A stretch of DNA of 64,000 bases from Empedobacter brevis NBRC 14943 = ATCC 43319 (GCF_000382425.1 NZ_KB908301.1:53857-117856), one strand, 5' to 3'. Shown: positions 25,904-34,741, counted from the stretch's first letter. Program-made: numbers and translations. Notes: generated by a model not told the origin, from the sequence alone.

Positions 25904-27241
25904 ATGGACGATTTTATTGCTGCTCGAAGTCAAATGGCAATGTCATTAGCTTTTCACATTGTTTTTTCGTGCGTCGGGATGGTGATGCCTTTTATGATGG
26001 CAATTGCTCACTACAAATACCTCACAACAAAGAATGAAATTTATAAGGGATTAACAAAAGCTTGGAGTAAGGGAGTTGCAATTCTTTTCGCGACAGGAGC
26101 CGTTTCCGGAACAATGCTTTCATTTGAGTTGGGATTATTATTTCCTAAGTTTATGGAACATGCCGGCCCTATTTTCGGAATGCCGTTTTCATTGGAAGGA
26201 ACCGCTTTCTTTATAGAAGCGATTGCATTAGGTTTTTTTCTATATGGATGGGATAAATTTAACAAATGGTTTCATTGGATTTGTGGTGTAATTGTAGGGA
26301 TTAGTGGTTTAGCTTCCGGTATTCTAGTCGTTGCAGCCAATGCTTGGATGAACTCTCCTACAGGTTTTGATTTTGTGAATGGACAATACCTTAATATTGA
26401 TCCTGTAAAGGCAATGTTCAATGATGCGTGGTTTTCGCAAGCTTTGCATATGACGATTGCCGCTTTTTGCGCAACAGGTTTTGCTGTGGCAGGTTTACAT
26501 GCTTATCTTATTTTGAAAGGTAAGAATGTAAACTTTCATCGGGAAGCTTTCAAAATTAGTTCTGTTTTAGCAATCTCTGCTGCTATGTTAGCTCCTATAA
26601 GTGGAGATATATCTGCGAAAGATGTTGCAAATCGTCAACCAATTAAATTGGCAGCAATGGAAGCACATTTCAAAACAGAAGAAAGTGCGGCATTTGTATT
26701 AGGAGGAATTGTAAACGAAGAAAAAGAAGAAATAAAGTATGCAGTTAAAGTTCCTGGTGTTTTAAGTTTCTTGGTTCATTCGGACTTTAAAACACCTGTA
26801 AAAGGGTTAGAGGAGTTTCCAAAAGATGAGTGGCCACCAGTAGCGATTGTTCATTATGCTTTTCAAATTATGATTACGTTTGGAATGTTGATGATGGGCA
26901 TTGCAATTATTTACTTAATTGCTCATTTTTTCAAAAAAGAATGGCGGACAAAACGATGGTTTTATAAATTATTTATGGTAGCAACACCATTTGGATACAT
27001 CGCTTTAGAAGCAGGTTGGACTGTAACAGAAGTTGGACGTCAACCGTGGATTATTTACGGAATTATGCGAACAGTAGATTCCATTACACCAATGCCTGGA
27101 ATTCAATACTCTTTTTACATCTTTACATTTGTATTTATTACATTATCTATCATTTTAGTGTTCTTGATGAACCGTCAAATACAAATGGTTGCTAAACTGT
27201 ATGATCCGGAAGATCCTAATTATAAACCAGAAAAACATTAA
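25904..27241 (+). CDS. cydA: Cytochrome bd quinol oxidase subunit I
   Basis: This 445-aa membrane protein carries the haem groups b558, b595 and d. Segments SQMAMSLAFHIVFSCVGM (haem-ligand His), EGTAFFIEAIALGFFLYGWDK, the region around WFSQALHMTIAAFCATGFAVAG, and GRQPWIIYGIMRT are all family-typical. It is shorter than E. coli CydA because the quinol-binding Q-loop is of the short type. It reduces oxygen at high affinity with ubiquinol or menaquinol; Bacteroidota use menaquinone. cydB follows after 2 bases. No cydX-like small ORF was recognised. Confidence 0.98.
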   Translation: MDDFIAARSQMAMSLAFHIVFSCVGMVMPFMMAIAHYKYLTTKNEIYKGLTKAWSKGVAILFATGAVSGTMLSFELGLLFPKFMEHAGPIFGMPFSLEGTAFFIEAIALGFFLYGWDKFNKWFHWICGVIVGISGLASGILVVAANAWMNSPTGFDFVNGQYLNIDPVKAMFNDAWFSQALHMTIAAFCATGFAVAGLHAYLILKGKNVNFHREAFKISSVLAISAAMLAPISGDISAKDVANRQPIKLAAMEAHFKTEESAAFVLGGIVNEEKEEIKYAVKVPGVLSFLVHSDFKTPVKGLEEFPKDEWPPVAIVHYAFQIMITFGMLMMGIAIIYLIAHFFKKEWRTKRWFYKLFMVATPFGYIALEAGWTVTEVGRQPWIIYGIMRTVDSITPMPGIQYSFYIFTFVFITLSIILVFLMNRQIQMVAKLYDPEDPNYKPEKH

Positions 27242-27243
27242 AT

Positions 27244-28251
27244 ATGATATACGTAGTAATAGCATTTTTATGGGTTGCAATTTGCTTATATTTAATTTTA
27301 GGAGGAGCAGATTTTGGTGCCGGAATTGTTGAATTATTTTCTGAAAAGAATTACAAGAAACAAACCCAAAAGATCATGTACAATTCGATTGGCCCGATTT
27401 GGGAAGCGAATCATATGTGGTTAATTATTGCAATTGTTATTTTATTTGTAGGCTTTCCAAAAATTTATGCGGATGTTTCCAATTATTTACATATCCCTTT
27501 GGTGATTATGTTGTTGGGAATTATTGCGCGTGGAACTTCATTTACATTTAGAAATTATGATGCAATCAATGACAAATGGCACAATTTATATGATGTAATA
27601 TTTACTTATTCTAGTGTTGTTACACCTTTATTTTTAGGAGTTATTGCAGGTTCTATTGTTTCTGGAAGTATTGATGACAATGCGCTTTCATTTCAAGATG
27701 CTTATATTTTTTCGTGGTTGTCCTGGTTCAATTTTTCTGTTGGAATTTTTACAGTGGTAATATGCGCATTTCTTGCATCGGTTTATTCAATTCAAACCGT
27801 TAAAAATGATGAAGATAAAGTGAAATTAAGAAAAAGGGCTAAGCTATATACAGCTTCAATTTTTGTTGCCGGAGGTTTGGTTTTCAGCGTTTCAGTTTGG
27901 AAAAATATTCCTTTATTTAGTTGGATTACTTCTGAAATATATGGATATATCGCCGTATTATTGGCTTCAATTGCAATTGTTTTATTATTAAAATCTTTAA
28001 ATCAGGCAAAAGATAAATTTATAAAATTTTATGCCGGATTAATTGTTATGATGATTTTATTTGCAGCATCTTATTCACATTTTCCTCATTTGGTTTTGTT
28101 TAAAGATGGTTCCACGTTATCCTTATTAAAAGATTACGGAGCATTAAGTACAATTGAAATGTTGGCTTGGGCATTATTACTTGGCTCAATATTTATTTTA
28201 CCATTTTTATTTTATCTGATTTATTCATTTAATCAGAAGCAGAAGATATAA
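27244..28251 (+). CDS. cydB: Cytochrome bd quinol oxidase subunit II
   Basis: This 335-aa protein has about eight membrane helices and the CydB signature LILGGADFGAGIVELF and GPIWEANHMWLIIAIVILF. It pairs with CydA to build the oxidase. The frame is complete and ends with QKQKI. After the stop, the same frame remains open for another 26 codons, which looks like a leftover of a different gene end and not an extension of CydB. The genomic segment directly after it is rearranged. Confidence 0.98.
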   Translation: MIYVVIAFLWVAICLYLILGGADFGAGIVELFSEKNYKKQTQKIMYNSIGPIWEANHMWLIIAIVILFVGFPKIYADVSNYLHIPLVIMLLGIIARGTSFTFRNYDAINDKWHNLYDVIFTYSSVVTPLFLGVIAGSIVSGSIDDNALSFQDAYIFSWLSWFNFSVGIFTVVICAFLASVYSIQTVKNDEDKVKLRKRAKLYTASIFVAGGLVFSVSVWKNIPLFSWITSEIYGYIAVLLASIAIVLLLKSLNQAKDKFIKFYAGLIVMMILFAASYSHFPHLVLFKDGSTLSLLKDYGALSTIEMLAWALLLGSIFILPFLFYLIYSFNQKQKI

Positions 28252-28332
28252 AATAAATTCTCATCAAAATACATCAAAGAAATTGCAACGCTAGCCGCAG
28301 AATTTGAAAAGAATTATCTGAATAAAGAGTAA
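28252..28332 (+). pseudogene. Possible 3' remnant of an unknown gene
   Basis: After the cydB stop the reading frame continues with NKFSSKYIKEIATLAAEF and ends in a stop at 28330-28332, with no start codon. The helical, charged composition looks like the last turn of a soluble protein and not like random AT-rich spacer. It sits exactly at the border of the accessory region. I cannot name the parent gene. Confidence 0.3.
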
Positions 28333-28398
28333 GGTTAAAGTCAGTTCCACCTAAATAGGTAGTTGAGAGATATTTGTAAATTTATAAAAATTCAAACT

Positions 28399-29421
28399 AT
28401 GGGAAAGATAACATACTGTTTAATTCTGTTTGTATTAATCAATAATATAGTAATGGCACAAACAAACGAATTTTATAAAAAGGAATATTTTATTGCATCG
28501 ACAAATAACGTTCAACTTCAAATAAAAGAGATATACGATATTAATCATTTGAATACAAGTATTTTGCCTTTGCTTATGGTTCACGGGGGAGGTCCCGATG
28601 CGATTACTTCTTTTGATTTAGATACAAAATTTGCAAGTTTAGCAGAGGAACTTGCTTCAAAAGGACTTCATCTTTTTCTTCTCAATATTCGTGGGTGGGG
28701 AAAATCATCATTACCAGAATATGACTTCTCCGATAAAAATCTGATTATTGGAAATGTTGATGAAGCCAGTGATGATATTCAATCTGCATTGAGTTGGATA
28801 ACTTCTAAGTTTAAAGTTAATAAAGTCAATTTATTTGGTTGGGCGACAGGTGGGCATTGGATTAGTTATTCGGCTATAAAAGATCCTGCAAAGATTAACA
28901 GTATCATTAGTTTAAATAGTTTATACGGAGTAAATGGCGATTGGTCTTCACACGACTTCTTTGCTTCTTCGGACGATAATTTGAAATTTAATAAATCATC
29001 GTTTTTCAGAGAAAGCTCAAAAGAAAGTCTTACAACTTCGTGGACAAAAACAATTCCTGTTGAGGATAAAACACAATGGAGAAATCCTGTTATTGAGGAA
29101 GCATATAAAAACCAAGCGTGTAAATATGGAATAGATGCTAATATTTTCAAAGTTCCGGCTGGTTTTCAAGAAGAGAGTTTTTATATGGCATCGGGTAAAA
29201 AATATTGGGATGCAAAAAACATTACCGTGCCAACTATGGTTATAAGGTCTGAATATGATTTTTGGTCAAGAAATATAGATTTGATTGCATTCAAAAGTGA
29301 TTTTCCTAAAAATATCCGTTCAGAATTTAAAACTATAAAAGGAACGCATTATCTATTTCTTGACAAAGATGATAAGGGAAAAAATGAATTGATTGATTTA
29401 ATTGTAAAATTTATTGAATAA
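28399..29421 (+). CDS. Secreted alpha/beta hydrolase-fold protein without nucleophile Ser
   Basis: I start this protein at MGKITYCLIL (28399), which gives a proper signal peptide ending in VMAQ and 340 aa; the open frame reaches 28363. The oxyanion-hole loop MVHGGGPD, the strand LLNIRGWGKSS, the acid in IRSEYDFWS and the His in KGTHYLFL are present. The nucleophile elbow reads FGWATGGHW where GxSxG is expected, so the serine is alanine (codon GCG). It may be inactive, use another residue, or be a binding protein. It is the first gene of the accessory region and has its own terminator. Confidence 0.85.
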   Translation: MGKITYCLILFVLINNIVMAQTNEFYKKEYFIASTNNVQLQIKEIYDINHLNTSILPLLMVHGGGPDAITSFDLDTKFASLAEELASKGLHLFLLNIRGWGKSSLPEYDFSDKNLIIGNVDEASDDIQSALSWITSKFKVNKVNLFGWATGGHWISYSAIKDPAKINSIISLNSLYGVNGDWSSHDFFASSDDNLKFNKSSFFRESSKESLTTSWTKTIPVEDKTQWRNPVIEEAYKNQACKYGIDANIFKVPAGFQEESFYMASGKKYWDAKNITVPTMVIRSEYDFWSRNIDLIAFKSDFPKNIRSEFKTIKGTHYLFLDKDDKGKNELIDLIVKFIE

Positions 29422-29451
29422 CCCAACTTGTGTGCGTATACACTTGTCACA

Positions 29452-29494
29452 AAAAAGACTAAGCCTTTCAGCAACTAAACTGAAAGGCTTTTTT
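29452..29494 (+). terminator. Terminator of the alpha/beta hydrolase gene
   Basis: AAGCCTTTCAG pairs with CTGAAAGGCTT around a loop of eight bases, followed by T. The downstream arm and T run merge into the decayed reductase copy. Confidence 0.88.
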
Positions 29495-29728
29495 GATAGG
29501 GCTTTTCTTCCGGGAATTACTTTCAAATACAATAAAGAGGGAGGGAAGGATTATTAAAAGGAAAGACAGGCAGAATAATCACAACGGCAGGTGATTTATC
29601 CATTAAGAATTATGAAGAGGTATACAAGTCAAGCGGACTTTGTACAGTTAAAAAAAGGTAGCGGGGTATCTTCTATTCAAAGTGATTTTATCGGACCTCT
29701 TTGTGAGTTGGATGAAGAAGATAGAAAC
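29482..29728 (+). pseudogene. Decayed partial copy of the NAD(P)H oxidoreductase gene
   Basis: This stretch is nearly identical to 32928-33188 inside the intact flavodoxin-fold reductase gene, from GATAGGGCTTTTCTTCCGGG to GAAGATAGAAA. It has no start, a 4-base deletion near 29544, an extra T near 29641, a larger deletion near 29658-29662, and several substitutions, so it cannot encode a working protein. Beyond 29728 the similarity to the intact gene stops, although a short open phrase (LGYQATERIFG) remains near 29741-29773. It lies directly on the terminator of the preceding hydrolase gene. Confidence 0.9.
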
Positions 29729-29810
29729 AGAATAAACATTAGGATATCAGGCTACTGAAAGGATATTCGGTTAAAGGAGTATAAAAAAACAGAAATACAG
29801 AGATAATAGA

Positions 29811-30647
29811 TTAAGTAGCAGATAAAGTATATCTATATCCTTTTAGACTTAATCCCTTATGTCTTTTGAAGAATTTGTTTATATGACTTTCATCGGCGAA
29901 CCCAAACTCATCGGCTATTTCATGAACTCTTTTATCACTGAAACGTAGCCGGTGTTCAATCAATCGAATTCGGTAAGAAGAAATATAGTGCTGTATAGAT
30001 TCATCGCATTGCTTACGGAAATAACTACCAAGGTAGGTCGGAGACAATCCAAAGTTTTCTGCAATTACAGCAATCCTTAAAAGTTCGGGTCGACGTATAT
30101 TTTCCTGTATATAATCCAATATTTGCAACAAACGAACGTCTGTATTCGGAGTAATGTTTTGTGGTTTGATGATGGCAATATTTCTGGCTGAAATAACAAT
30201 GACAGCATTTACCAAATGACGAACCAGATCCTCCGAATACACAGATTCATGTTCAGTTGCCTTTCTTAAATGCACTATCAATGAACCCACCATATTTTTG
30301 TCGTCATTATTTACAAGCACAGAACCCGATAAGTGAGATGCATAATACAACAAGCATTCGATATGGTCTATGCTTTTCCATTGATATTCTCGTATATATC
30401 TTTCACCGAAGCGTATGACCATAAATTCGCATGTCCCCTCCAAATCGAATTCGTGACAGTCTTTAGGTGTTATAAGAAATAAATCTCCTGCGAGATAAGC
30501 AAGCTTATTGCCGTTGACAGTATGATGACCCGTACCAGAAATCACGTAAACTAATTCAAAAAAATTAAATTGCCTATCACGTAAAGGGCATTCGTCTACT
30601 TTCTCGTAGAAAACTTCAAGTGATTGATAAATATTTTCTCTTGCCAT
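29811..30647 (-). CDS. AraC family transcriptional regulator
   Basis: This 278-aa regulator has an N-terminal cupin-like sensing domain (YVISGTGHHTVNGNKLAYLAGD, about 33-54) and a C-terminal AraC DNA-binding domain. Two helix-turn-helix units are visible: RIAVIAENFGLSPTYLGSYF and VHEIADEFGFADESHINKFFKRHKGLSLKGYR. It is transcribed divergently from the oxidoreductase operon with a 75-base shared spacer that contains a 9-bp inverted repeat. It is the obvious local regulator of that operon; the ligand is unknown. Confidence 0.95.
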   Translation of the reverse strand: MARENIYQSLEVFYEKVDECPLRDRQFNFFELVYVISGTGHHTVNGNKLAYLAGDLFLITPKDCHEFDLEGTCEFMVIRFGERYIREYQWKSIDHIECLLYYASHLSGSVLVNNDDKNMVGSLIVHLRKATEHESVYSEDLVRHLVNAVIVISARNIAIIKPQNITPNTDVRLLQILDYIQENIRRPELLRIAVIAENFGLSPTYLGSYFRKQCDESIQHYISSYRIRLIEHRLRFSDKRVHEIADEFGFADESHINKFFKRHKGLSLKGYRYTLSAT

Positions 30648-30662
30648 AGAGTAAAGATACCT

Positions 30663-30698
30663 AAATAAGCTCTAAATGTACCTGTTTATAGCTTATTT
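30663..30698. promoter_or_regulatory. Inverted repeat, candidate AraC operator
   Basis: AAATAAGCT (30663-30671) and AGCTTATTT (30690-30698) form a perfect 9-bp inverted repeat with 18 bases between the arms, and TACCT occurs next to both halves (30658 and 30679). It lies in the divergent spacer between the AraC gene and the oxidoreductase operon. Confidence 0.45.
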
Positions 30699-30722
30699 TT
30701 CGGTCTATTTTTACTAAATCAA

Positions 30723-31682
30723 ATGGATGACAAAATGAAAGCAATTGTATTGAAAAATTTTGGAGGTGTCGAAAACCTTCTTTACAAAGAAATTGAAAAG
30801 CCTGTAATAAAAATAAATGAAGTACTGATTAAGGTGAAAGCCATCGGTATTAATCCTGTTGATATAAAAGTTCGCAATCGACAAGCTCCATTAGCAGAAG
30901 ATTTAGCAAACTATAATCCGTTGATTTTAGGTTGGGATATTTCGGGAACAATAACAGAAATCGGAAAAGAAGTTAAACAATTTAATATCGGAGATGAAGT
31001 ATTTGGGATGATTAATTTTGTGGGACACGGAAGAGCCTATGCCGAATATGTAGCTGCTCCGATAGAACATCTTACTTTAAAACCTAAAAATATCAGTCAT
31101 GTGGAAGCAGCAGCCAGCACATTGGCTGCGCTAACTGCTTGGCAGGCTTTCGATAGTTATGGTAAGTTAAGATTTAAGGATAAAGTTCTTATTCATGCTG
31201 CTTCAGGAGGTGTTGGGCATTTTGCTGTACAGATAGCTAAGCATATAGGAGCTTATGTTATTGCTACTTCATCAAGCTCTAATAGAGCGTTTGTGATGGG
31301 ATTAGGAGCAGACGAATTCATTGATTACAGAAATGTTTACTTTGAAAAAACCGTACAAGATATTGATTTTGTATTGGAAACGATAGGAGGCATTAATTTC
31401 CGGAAATCAGTACAGGCACTAAAACCTTTCGGAACTATTGTCACATTGCCATCCGGACACACCAAAGAGGATGAATTAAAGGCTCAGGAGAAACACCTGC
31501 ACGCTTGTTATTTTATGTCTGTTTATTCCAGTGGACGAGATATGCAGCATATCGCATCTCTATTGGAAAAGGGAGTGTTAAAACCACATGTATCCCATGT
31601 ATTTGATTTTGATGAAATGGCACATGCTCATTTGCAAATTGAGACAGGACATACAGTAGGAAAAATAGTGGTCAAACTGTAA
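30723..31682 (+). CDS. NADP-dependent MDR oxidoreductase (quinone-reductase-like)
   Basis: This 319-aa protein is a zinc-free medium-chain dehydrogenase/reductase. It has the N-terminal GroES-like part (MKAIVLKNFGGVENLLYKEIEKP, then GWDISGTITEIGKEV) and the Rossmann part with VLIHAASGGVGHFAVQIAKHIGAYVIATSSS. The structural and catalytic zinc ligands are absent. It likely reduces quinones or enones with NADPH. An inner start at 30735 (MKAIVLK) matches the family better, but ATG at 30723 is also possible. It is the first gene of a three-gene operon divergent from AraC. Confidence 0.93.
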   Translation: MDDKMKAIVLKNFGGVENLLYKEIEKPVIKINEVLIKVKAIGINPVDIKVRNRQAPLAEDLANYNPLILGWDISGTITEIGKEVKQFNIGDEVFGMINFVGHGRAYAEYVAAPIEHLTLKPKNISHVEAAASTLAALTAWQAFDSYGKLRFKDKVLIHAASGGVGHFAVQIAKHIGAYVIATSSSSNRAFVMGLGADEFIDYRNVYFEKTVQDIDFVLETIGGINFRKSVQALKPFGTIVTLPSGHTKEDELKAQEKHLHACYFMSVYSSGRDMQHIASLLEKGVLKPHVSHVFDFDEMAHAHLQIETGHTVGKIVVKL

Positions 31683-31693
31683 AATATTTAGCG

Positions 31694-32659
31694 ATGCAAA
31701 GAATAATTAAAAATATAGATTCAGCACTTTGGGAGGCTGTCTCGAATAGCCCGTTTAATGTTATAGATTACGAAAACCTGTTAAAAAATAATCCTGCAAA
31801 AATTAGAGAAGAGGAAAGGAGGGTATCCTTAAATGAAGTACCTGCTGGTATTCCGAAACAGCTTGATGTTAAAAATATCGAAATTTCTTCTTCTGAAAAA
31901 TCAAGAAAAATAAGGTTGAGAATATACAGACCTAAAGGGGGGAAAAACCTACCCATATTGTTATATTTTCATGGAGGGGCTTTTATATATGGCACACCTG
32001 AACAATACGATTTTATATTCTTCAAGTTGGCTCTGGATATTGGTATGTTGATTGTTTCGGTGGATTATCGACTGGCTCCTGAACATCCATTTCCGGCTGG
32101 GATAGAAGATGGTTATGAAGTGTTATTGTGGCTATCTAAATATGGCAATCAAATCGGTGGGAGTAAAAACAATATCCTTATAGGAGGAAGCAGCGCCGGA
32201 GCTACAATTGCTGCATCTATCACCCATTTGACGAGAGACAGAAAGCAAGCTGTAATTCGACATCAGTATTTACTGTACCCTCCTGTAAGCCACCTTTTGA
32301 CAACTCTGTCTATGGATCAATTAGCGAACGCTCCTATGCAGACAAAAACATCAGCAAAATGGATGTGGAAGTATTACCTACAGGAAAAAATAAGTAATCC
32401 TCCAAAATATGGCGTTCCATTACTGGAAGACAATTTCAAAAAATTACCGGATGCAACTATTATTGTGTGTGAATTTGATCCGTTAAAAGATGAAGGAAAA
32501 TTGTATGCTCAAAAATTAAAGGATGCGAATGTATCGGTCAACCTACTGGAAATAAAGAGAGCTGTACATGCTTTTGATTTTTTCCCCTGTCAGTTATCAG
32601 ACACTTTTTATGAAAAACAAGTAAAACTATTTAAACAAATTTTAAATCAAGGGAAATGA
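31694..32659 (+). CDS. HSL-family alpha/beta hydrolase (esterase)
   Basis: This 321-aa esterase of the hormone-sensitive-lipase family has the HGG oxyanion motif in YFHGGAFIYG (about residue 93), the nucleophile serine in IGGSSAGATIA (about 157), the acid in CEFDPLKDEG (about 256) and the His in KRAVHAFDF (about 286). All catalytic residues are present, unlike the hydrolase at 28399. It lacks a signal peptide and acts in the cytoplasm. It starts 11 bases after the oxidoreductase gene and its stop overlaps the next start as ATGA, so it is in the same operon. The substrate is unknown. Confidence 0.94.
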   Translation: MQRIIKNIDSALWEAVSNSPFNVIDYENLLKNNPAKIREEERRVSLNEVPAGIPKQLDVKNIEISSSEKSRKIRLRIYRPKGGKNLPILLYFHGGAFIYGTPEQYDFIFFKLALDIGMLIVSVDYRLAPEHPFPAGIEDGYEVLLWLSKYGNQIGGSKNNILIGGSSAGATIAASITHLTRDRKQAVIRHQYLLYPPVSHLLTTLSMDQLANAPMQTKTSAKWMWKYYLQEKISNPPKYGVPLLEDNFKKLPDATIIVCEFDPLKDEGKLYAQKLKDANVSVNLLEIKRAVHAFDFFPCQLSDTFYEKQVKLFKQILNQGK

Positions 32660-33237
32660 AAAAGATAGTCGTTATTAATGGACATCCCAACAAAGAAAGT
32701 TTTAACAGTGCTATTGCACACTCTTATATAAACTCGGCTTTAAGTCTCGGTTCGCAAGTACGATACATTGCTATCGGAGAGCTGGATTTTAACCCAAACC
32801 TACAATTTGGTTATCAACAGAGAATGGAGCTTGAACCGGAACTGGTAAAGGCATTGGAAGACATACAATGGAGTGAACATCAGGTTTGGATACATCCTGT
32901 CTGGTGGCTTGGTATGCCTGCAATTATGAAAGGATTTTTTGATAGGGCTTTTCTTCCGGGAATTACTTTCAAACACAATAAAGAGGGAGAGAGTGAAGGA
33001 TTATTAAAAGGAAAGACAGGCAGAATAATCACAACGGCAGGTGATTTATCCATTGAGGAGTATGAAGAGATATACAAGTCAAGCGGACTTGTACAGTTAA
33101 AAAAGGGGATTTTGGAATACTGCGGGGTATCTTCTATTCAAAGTGATTTTATCGGACCTCTTTGTGAGTTGGATGAAGAAGATAGAAAAGAATGGATTGA
33201 AGAAATGAAGAACCTGGCTTCGTTGGATGTGATATAA
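32656..33237 (+). CDS. Flavodoxin-fold NAD(P)H oxidoreductase (KefF/MdaB-like)
   Basis: This 193-aa protein has the flavodoxin-like quinone-reductase fold: IVVINGHPNKESFNSAIAHSY at the FMN/FAD-phosphate loop, WIHPVWWLGMPAIMKGFFDRAF for the active-site flavin face, and a C-terminal helix DEEDRKEWIEEM. The family reduces quinones or nitro compounds with two electrons. The start overlaps the esterase stop by 4 bases. A part of this gene, about residues 91-178, is present a second time as a decayed copy at 29482-29728. It ends the operon. Confidence 0.93.
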   Translation: MKKIVVINGHPNKESFNSAIAHSYINSALSLGSQVRYIAIGELDFNPNLQFGYQQRMELEPELVKALEDIQWSEHQVWIHPVWWLGMPAIMKGFFDRAFLPGITFKHNKEGESEGLLKGKTGRIITTAGDLSIEEYEEIYKSSGLVQLKKGILEYCGVSSIQSDFIGPLCELDEEDRKEWIEEMKNLASLDVI

Positions 33238-33309
33238 GAAAGTGTATGGTAAAAAATTGCTGACATGTTTGAAAAGCAAAAGTAGTAGACATCTTTTCTT
33301 GAAAATTTT

Positions 33310-33353
33310 AAAATGAAAAAACCACTTCATAATTGAAGTGGTTTTTTCATTTT
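33310..33353. terminator. Bidirectional terminator, 20-bp stem
   Basis: Bases 33310-33329 and 33334-33353 are perfectly complementary around TAAT, with CCACTTCA and TGAAGTGG at the core. It separates the reductase operon from the convergent COG0523 gene. Confidence 0.9.
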
Positions 33354-34587
33354 AATTATATTTCGTTTGCCATTCAGCAATCTCCTGTTCATTTAACAAG
33401 CAGGAATTTAACTCTTGTGTGATTTTTTCTTTCTCCAAACCTTGTCCTATGAAAACAAGTTCGATAATTCGATCTCCCCATTCTTTCGACCACTTTGCAT
33501 CTATTTGTTTTTGGTTAAATTGATAAGCCGCAAACTGAATACGTTCGTCATACGGCATCGAGCACCACCATGCTCCTGCAGGATCAATGCGGATACTTCC
33601 ACCGGCTTGACTCAAGAAAATAGCTTCATCCGGACGGTTGGCTAACCAAAATAAACCTTTAGAACGGTAAATAGTTGCTGGAAAATGATCATTCAAATAC
33701 GTTAAAAAACGTTCTGCGTGAAATGGAATTTTTTGACGATACACAAAAGAAGTCATTCCATATTTTTCTTCTAAATGATCGTGATGTTCATGAGTACAAT
33801 GCTCTCCACATTCGTGATCATGATGGTGGTGATGTTCTTCATTTTCTTGCTCTTCCAGTAATTTTACCCAAGCATCCATATCCTGAATTTTTTCGAAATC
33901 GAACAGATTTGTATTTAAAATTTCGGATAATTCAATATGGGCAAAACTTGTCGGGATAATTTTAGCCGTAGGATTTAATTTTGAGACAAAGGCTTCAATA
34001 TTTAGTAGAGTTTCTTCCTCCACCAAATCCATTTTATTTAAAATAATCACATTCGAAAACTCGATTTGATCAATTAAAAGATTTACGATAGGGCGATTAT
34101 CTTCTCTGTTAGCGGTAAACCCACGATCAAAAACATCTTCGTCAGTTCCTAAATTTTTAAAGAAATTGTAGGCATCAACAACTGTCGCTAAAGTATCTAA
34201 ACGAGCAACTTTTGGCAAATCGATAGTTCCATCAGGAGAAACAAAATCTAAGGATTGAGCAATAGGCCCGGGATCAGAAATACCGGAACTTTCAATGACT
34301 AAATAATCGTATTTTCCAGATTGAGCTAATTTTTCAATTTCAACAATCAAATCTTCACGCAATTCACAGCAAACGCAACCATTACTCAATTCGACTAACT
34401 TTTCATCAGTTTGAATTAAATCATTTTCACGTGCAATCATTTGAGCATCGATATTTACAGCGCCCATATCGTTTACGATAACGGCTACTTTTAGGCCTTT
34501 TTTATTGTGTAATATATGATTGAGAAGTGTTGTTTTTCCGCTTCCAAGAAACCCGGAAAGTACCGTTACAGGTAGTCTGTTTTCCAT
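33352..34587 (-). CDS. COG0523 GTPase (CobW/ZNG1-like metallochaperone)
   Basis: This 411-aa G3E GTPase has Walker [10 protein letters not shown] at residues 12-20, the metal-binding CXCC motif [11 protein letters not shown] at about 69-79 and [15 protein letters not shown] His/Cys-rich linker ([20 protein letters not shown]) lies at about 250-270, a typical zinc-buffer stretch. The CobW C-terminal domain follows with [12 protein letters not shown] and [16 protein letters not shown]. Proteins with the CXCC motif deliver zinc or a related metal under scarcity. No Zur-box was recognised upstream. It is monocistronic and divergent from the metallophosphoesterase. Confidence 0.95.
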   Translation of the reverse strand: MENRLPVTVLSGFLGSGKTTLLNHILHNKKGLKVAVIVNDMGAVNIDAQMIARENDLIQTDEKLVELSNGCVCCELREDLIVEIEKLAQSGKYDYLVIESSGISDPGPIAQSLDFVSPDGTIDLPKVARLDTLATVVDAYNFFKNLGTDEDVFDRGFTANREDNRPIVNLLIDQIEFSNVIILNKMDLVEEETLLNIEAFVSKLNPTAKIIPTSFAHIELSEILNTNLFDFEKIQDMDAWVKLLEEQENEEHHHHHDHECGEHCTHEHHDHLEEKYGMTSFVYRQKIPFHAERFLTYLNDHFPATIYRSKGLFWLANRPDEAIFLSQAGGSIRIDPAGAWWCSMPYDERIQFAAYQFNQKQIDAKWSKEWGDRIIELVFIGQGLEKEKITQELNSCLLNEQEIAEWQTKYN

Positions 34588-34741
34588 AATTTATGCTTAA
34601 AAATGTTTGACAAAGTTACATCTTTCTCCTACAAAGTTTCGCGCTGAATCATTTATAATTTTTATAATGTTCTGTTAAGAATCTGATGAAAAACTATTTA
34701 TCTTGGGAATTGTTTTATTTTTGTTCAAAATCACTCAAAAA

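Noticed and set aside
28363..28398. Extended start of the alpha/beta hydrolase at 28363.
   Set aside because: The added twelve residues precede a complete signal peptide starting at 28399.
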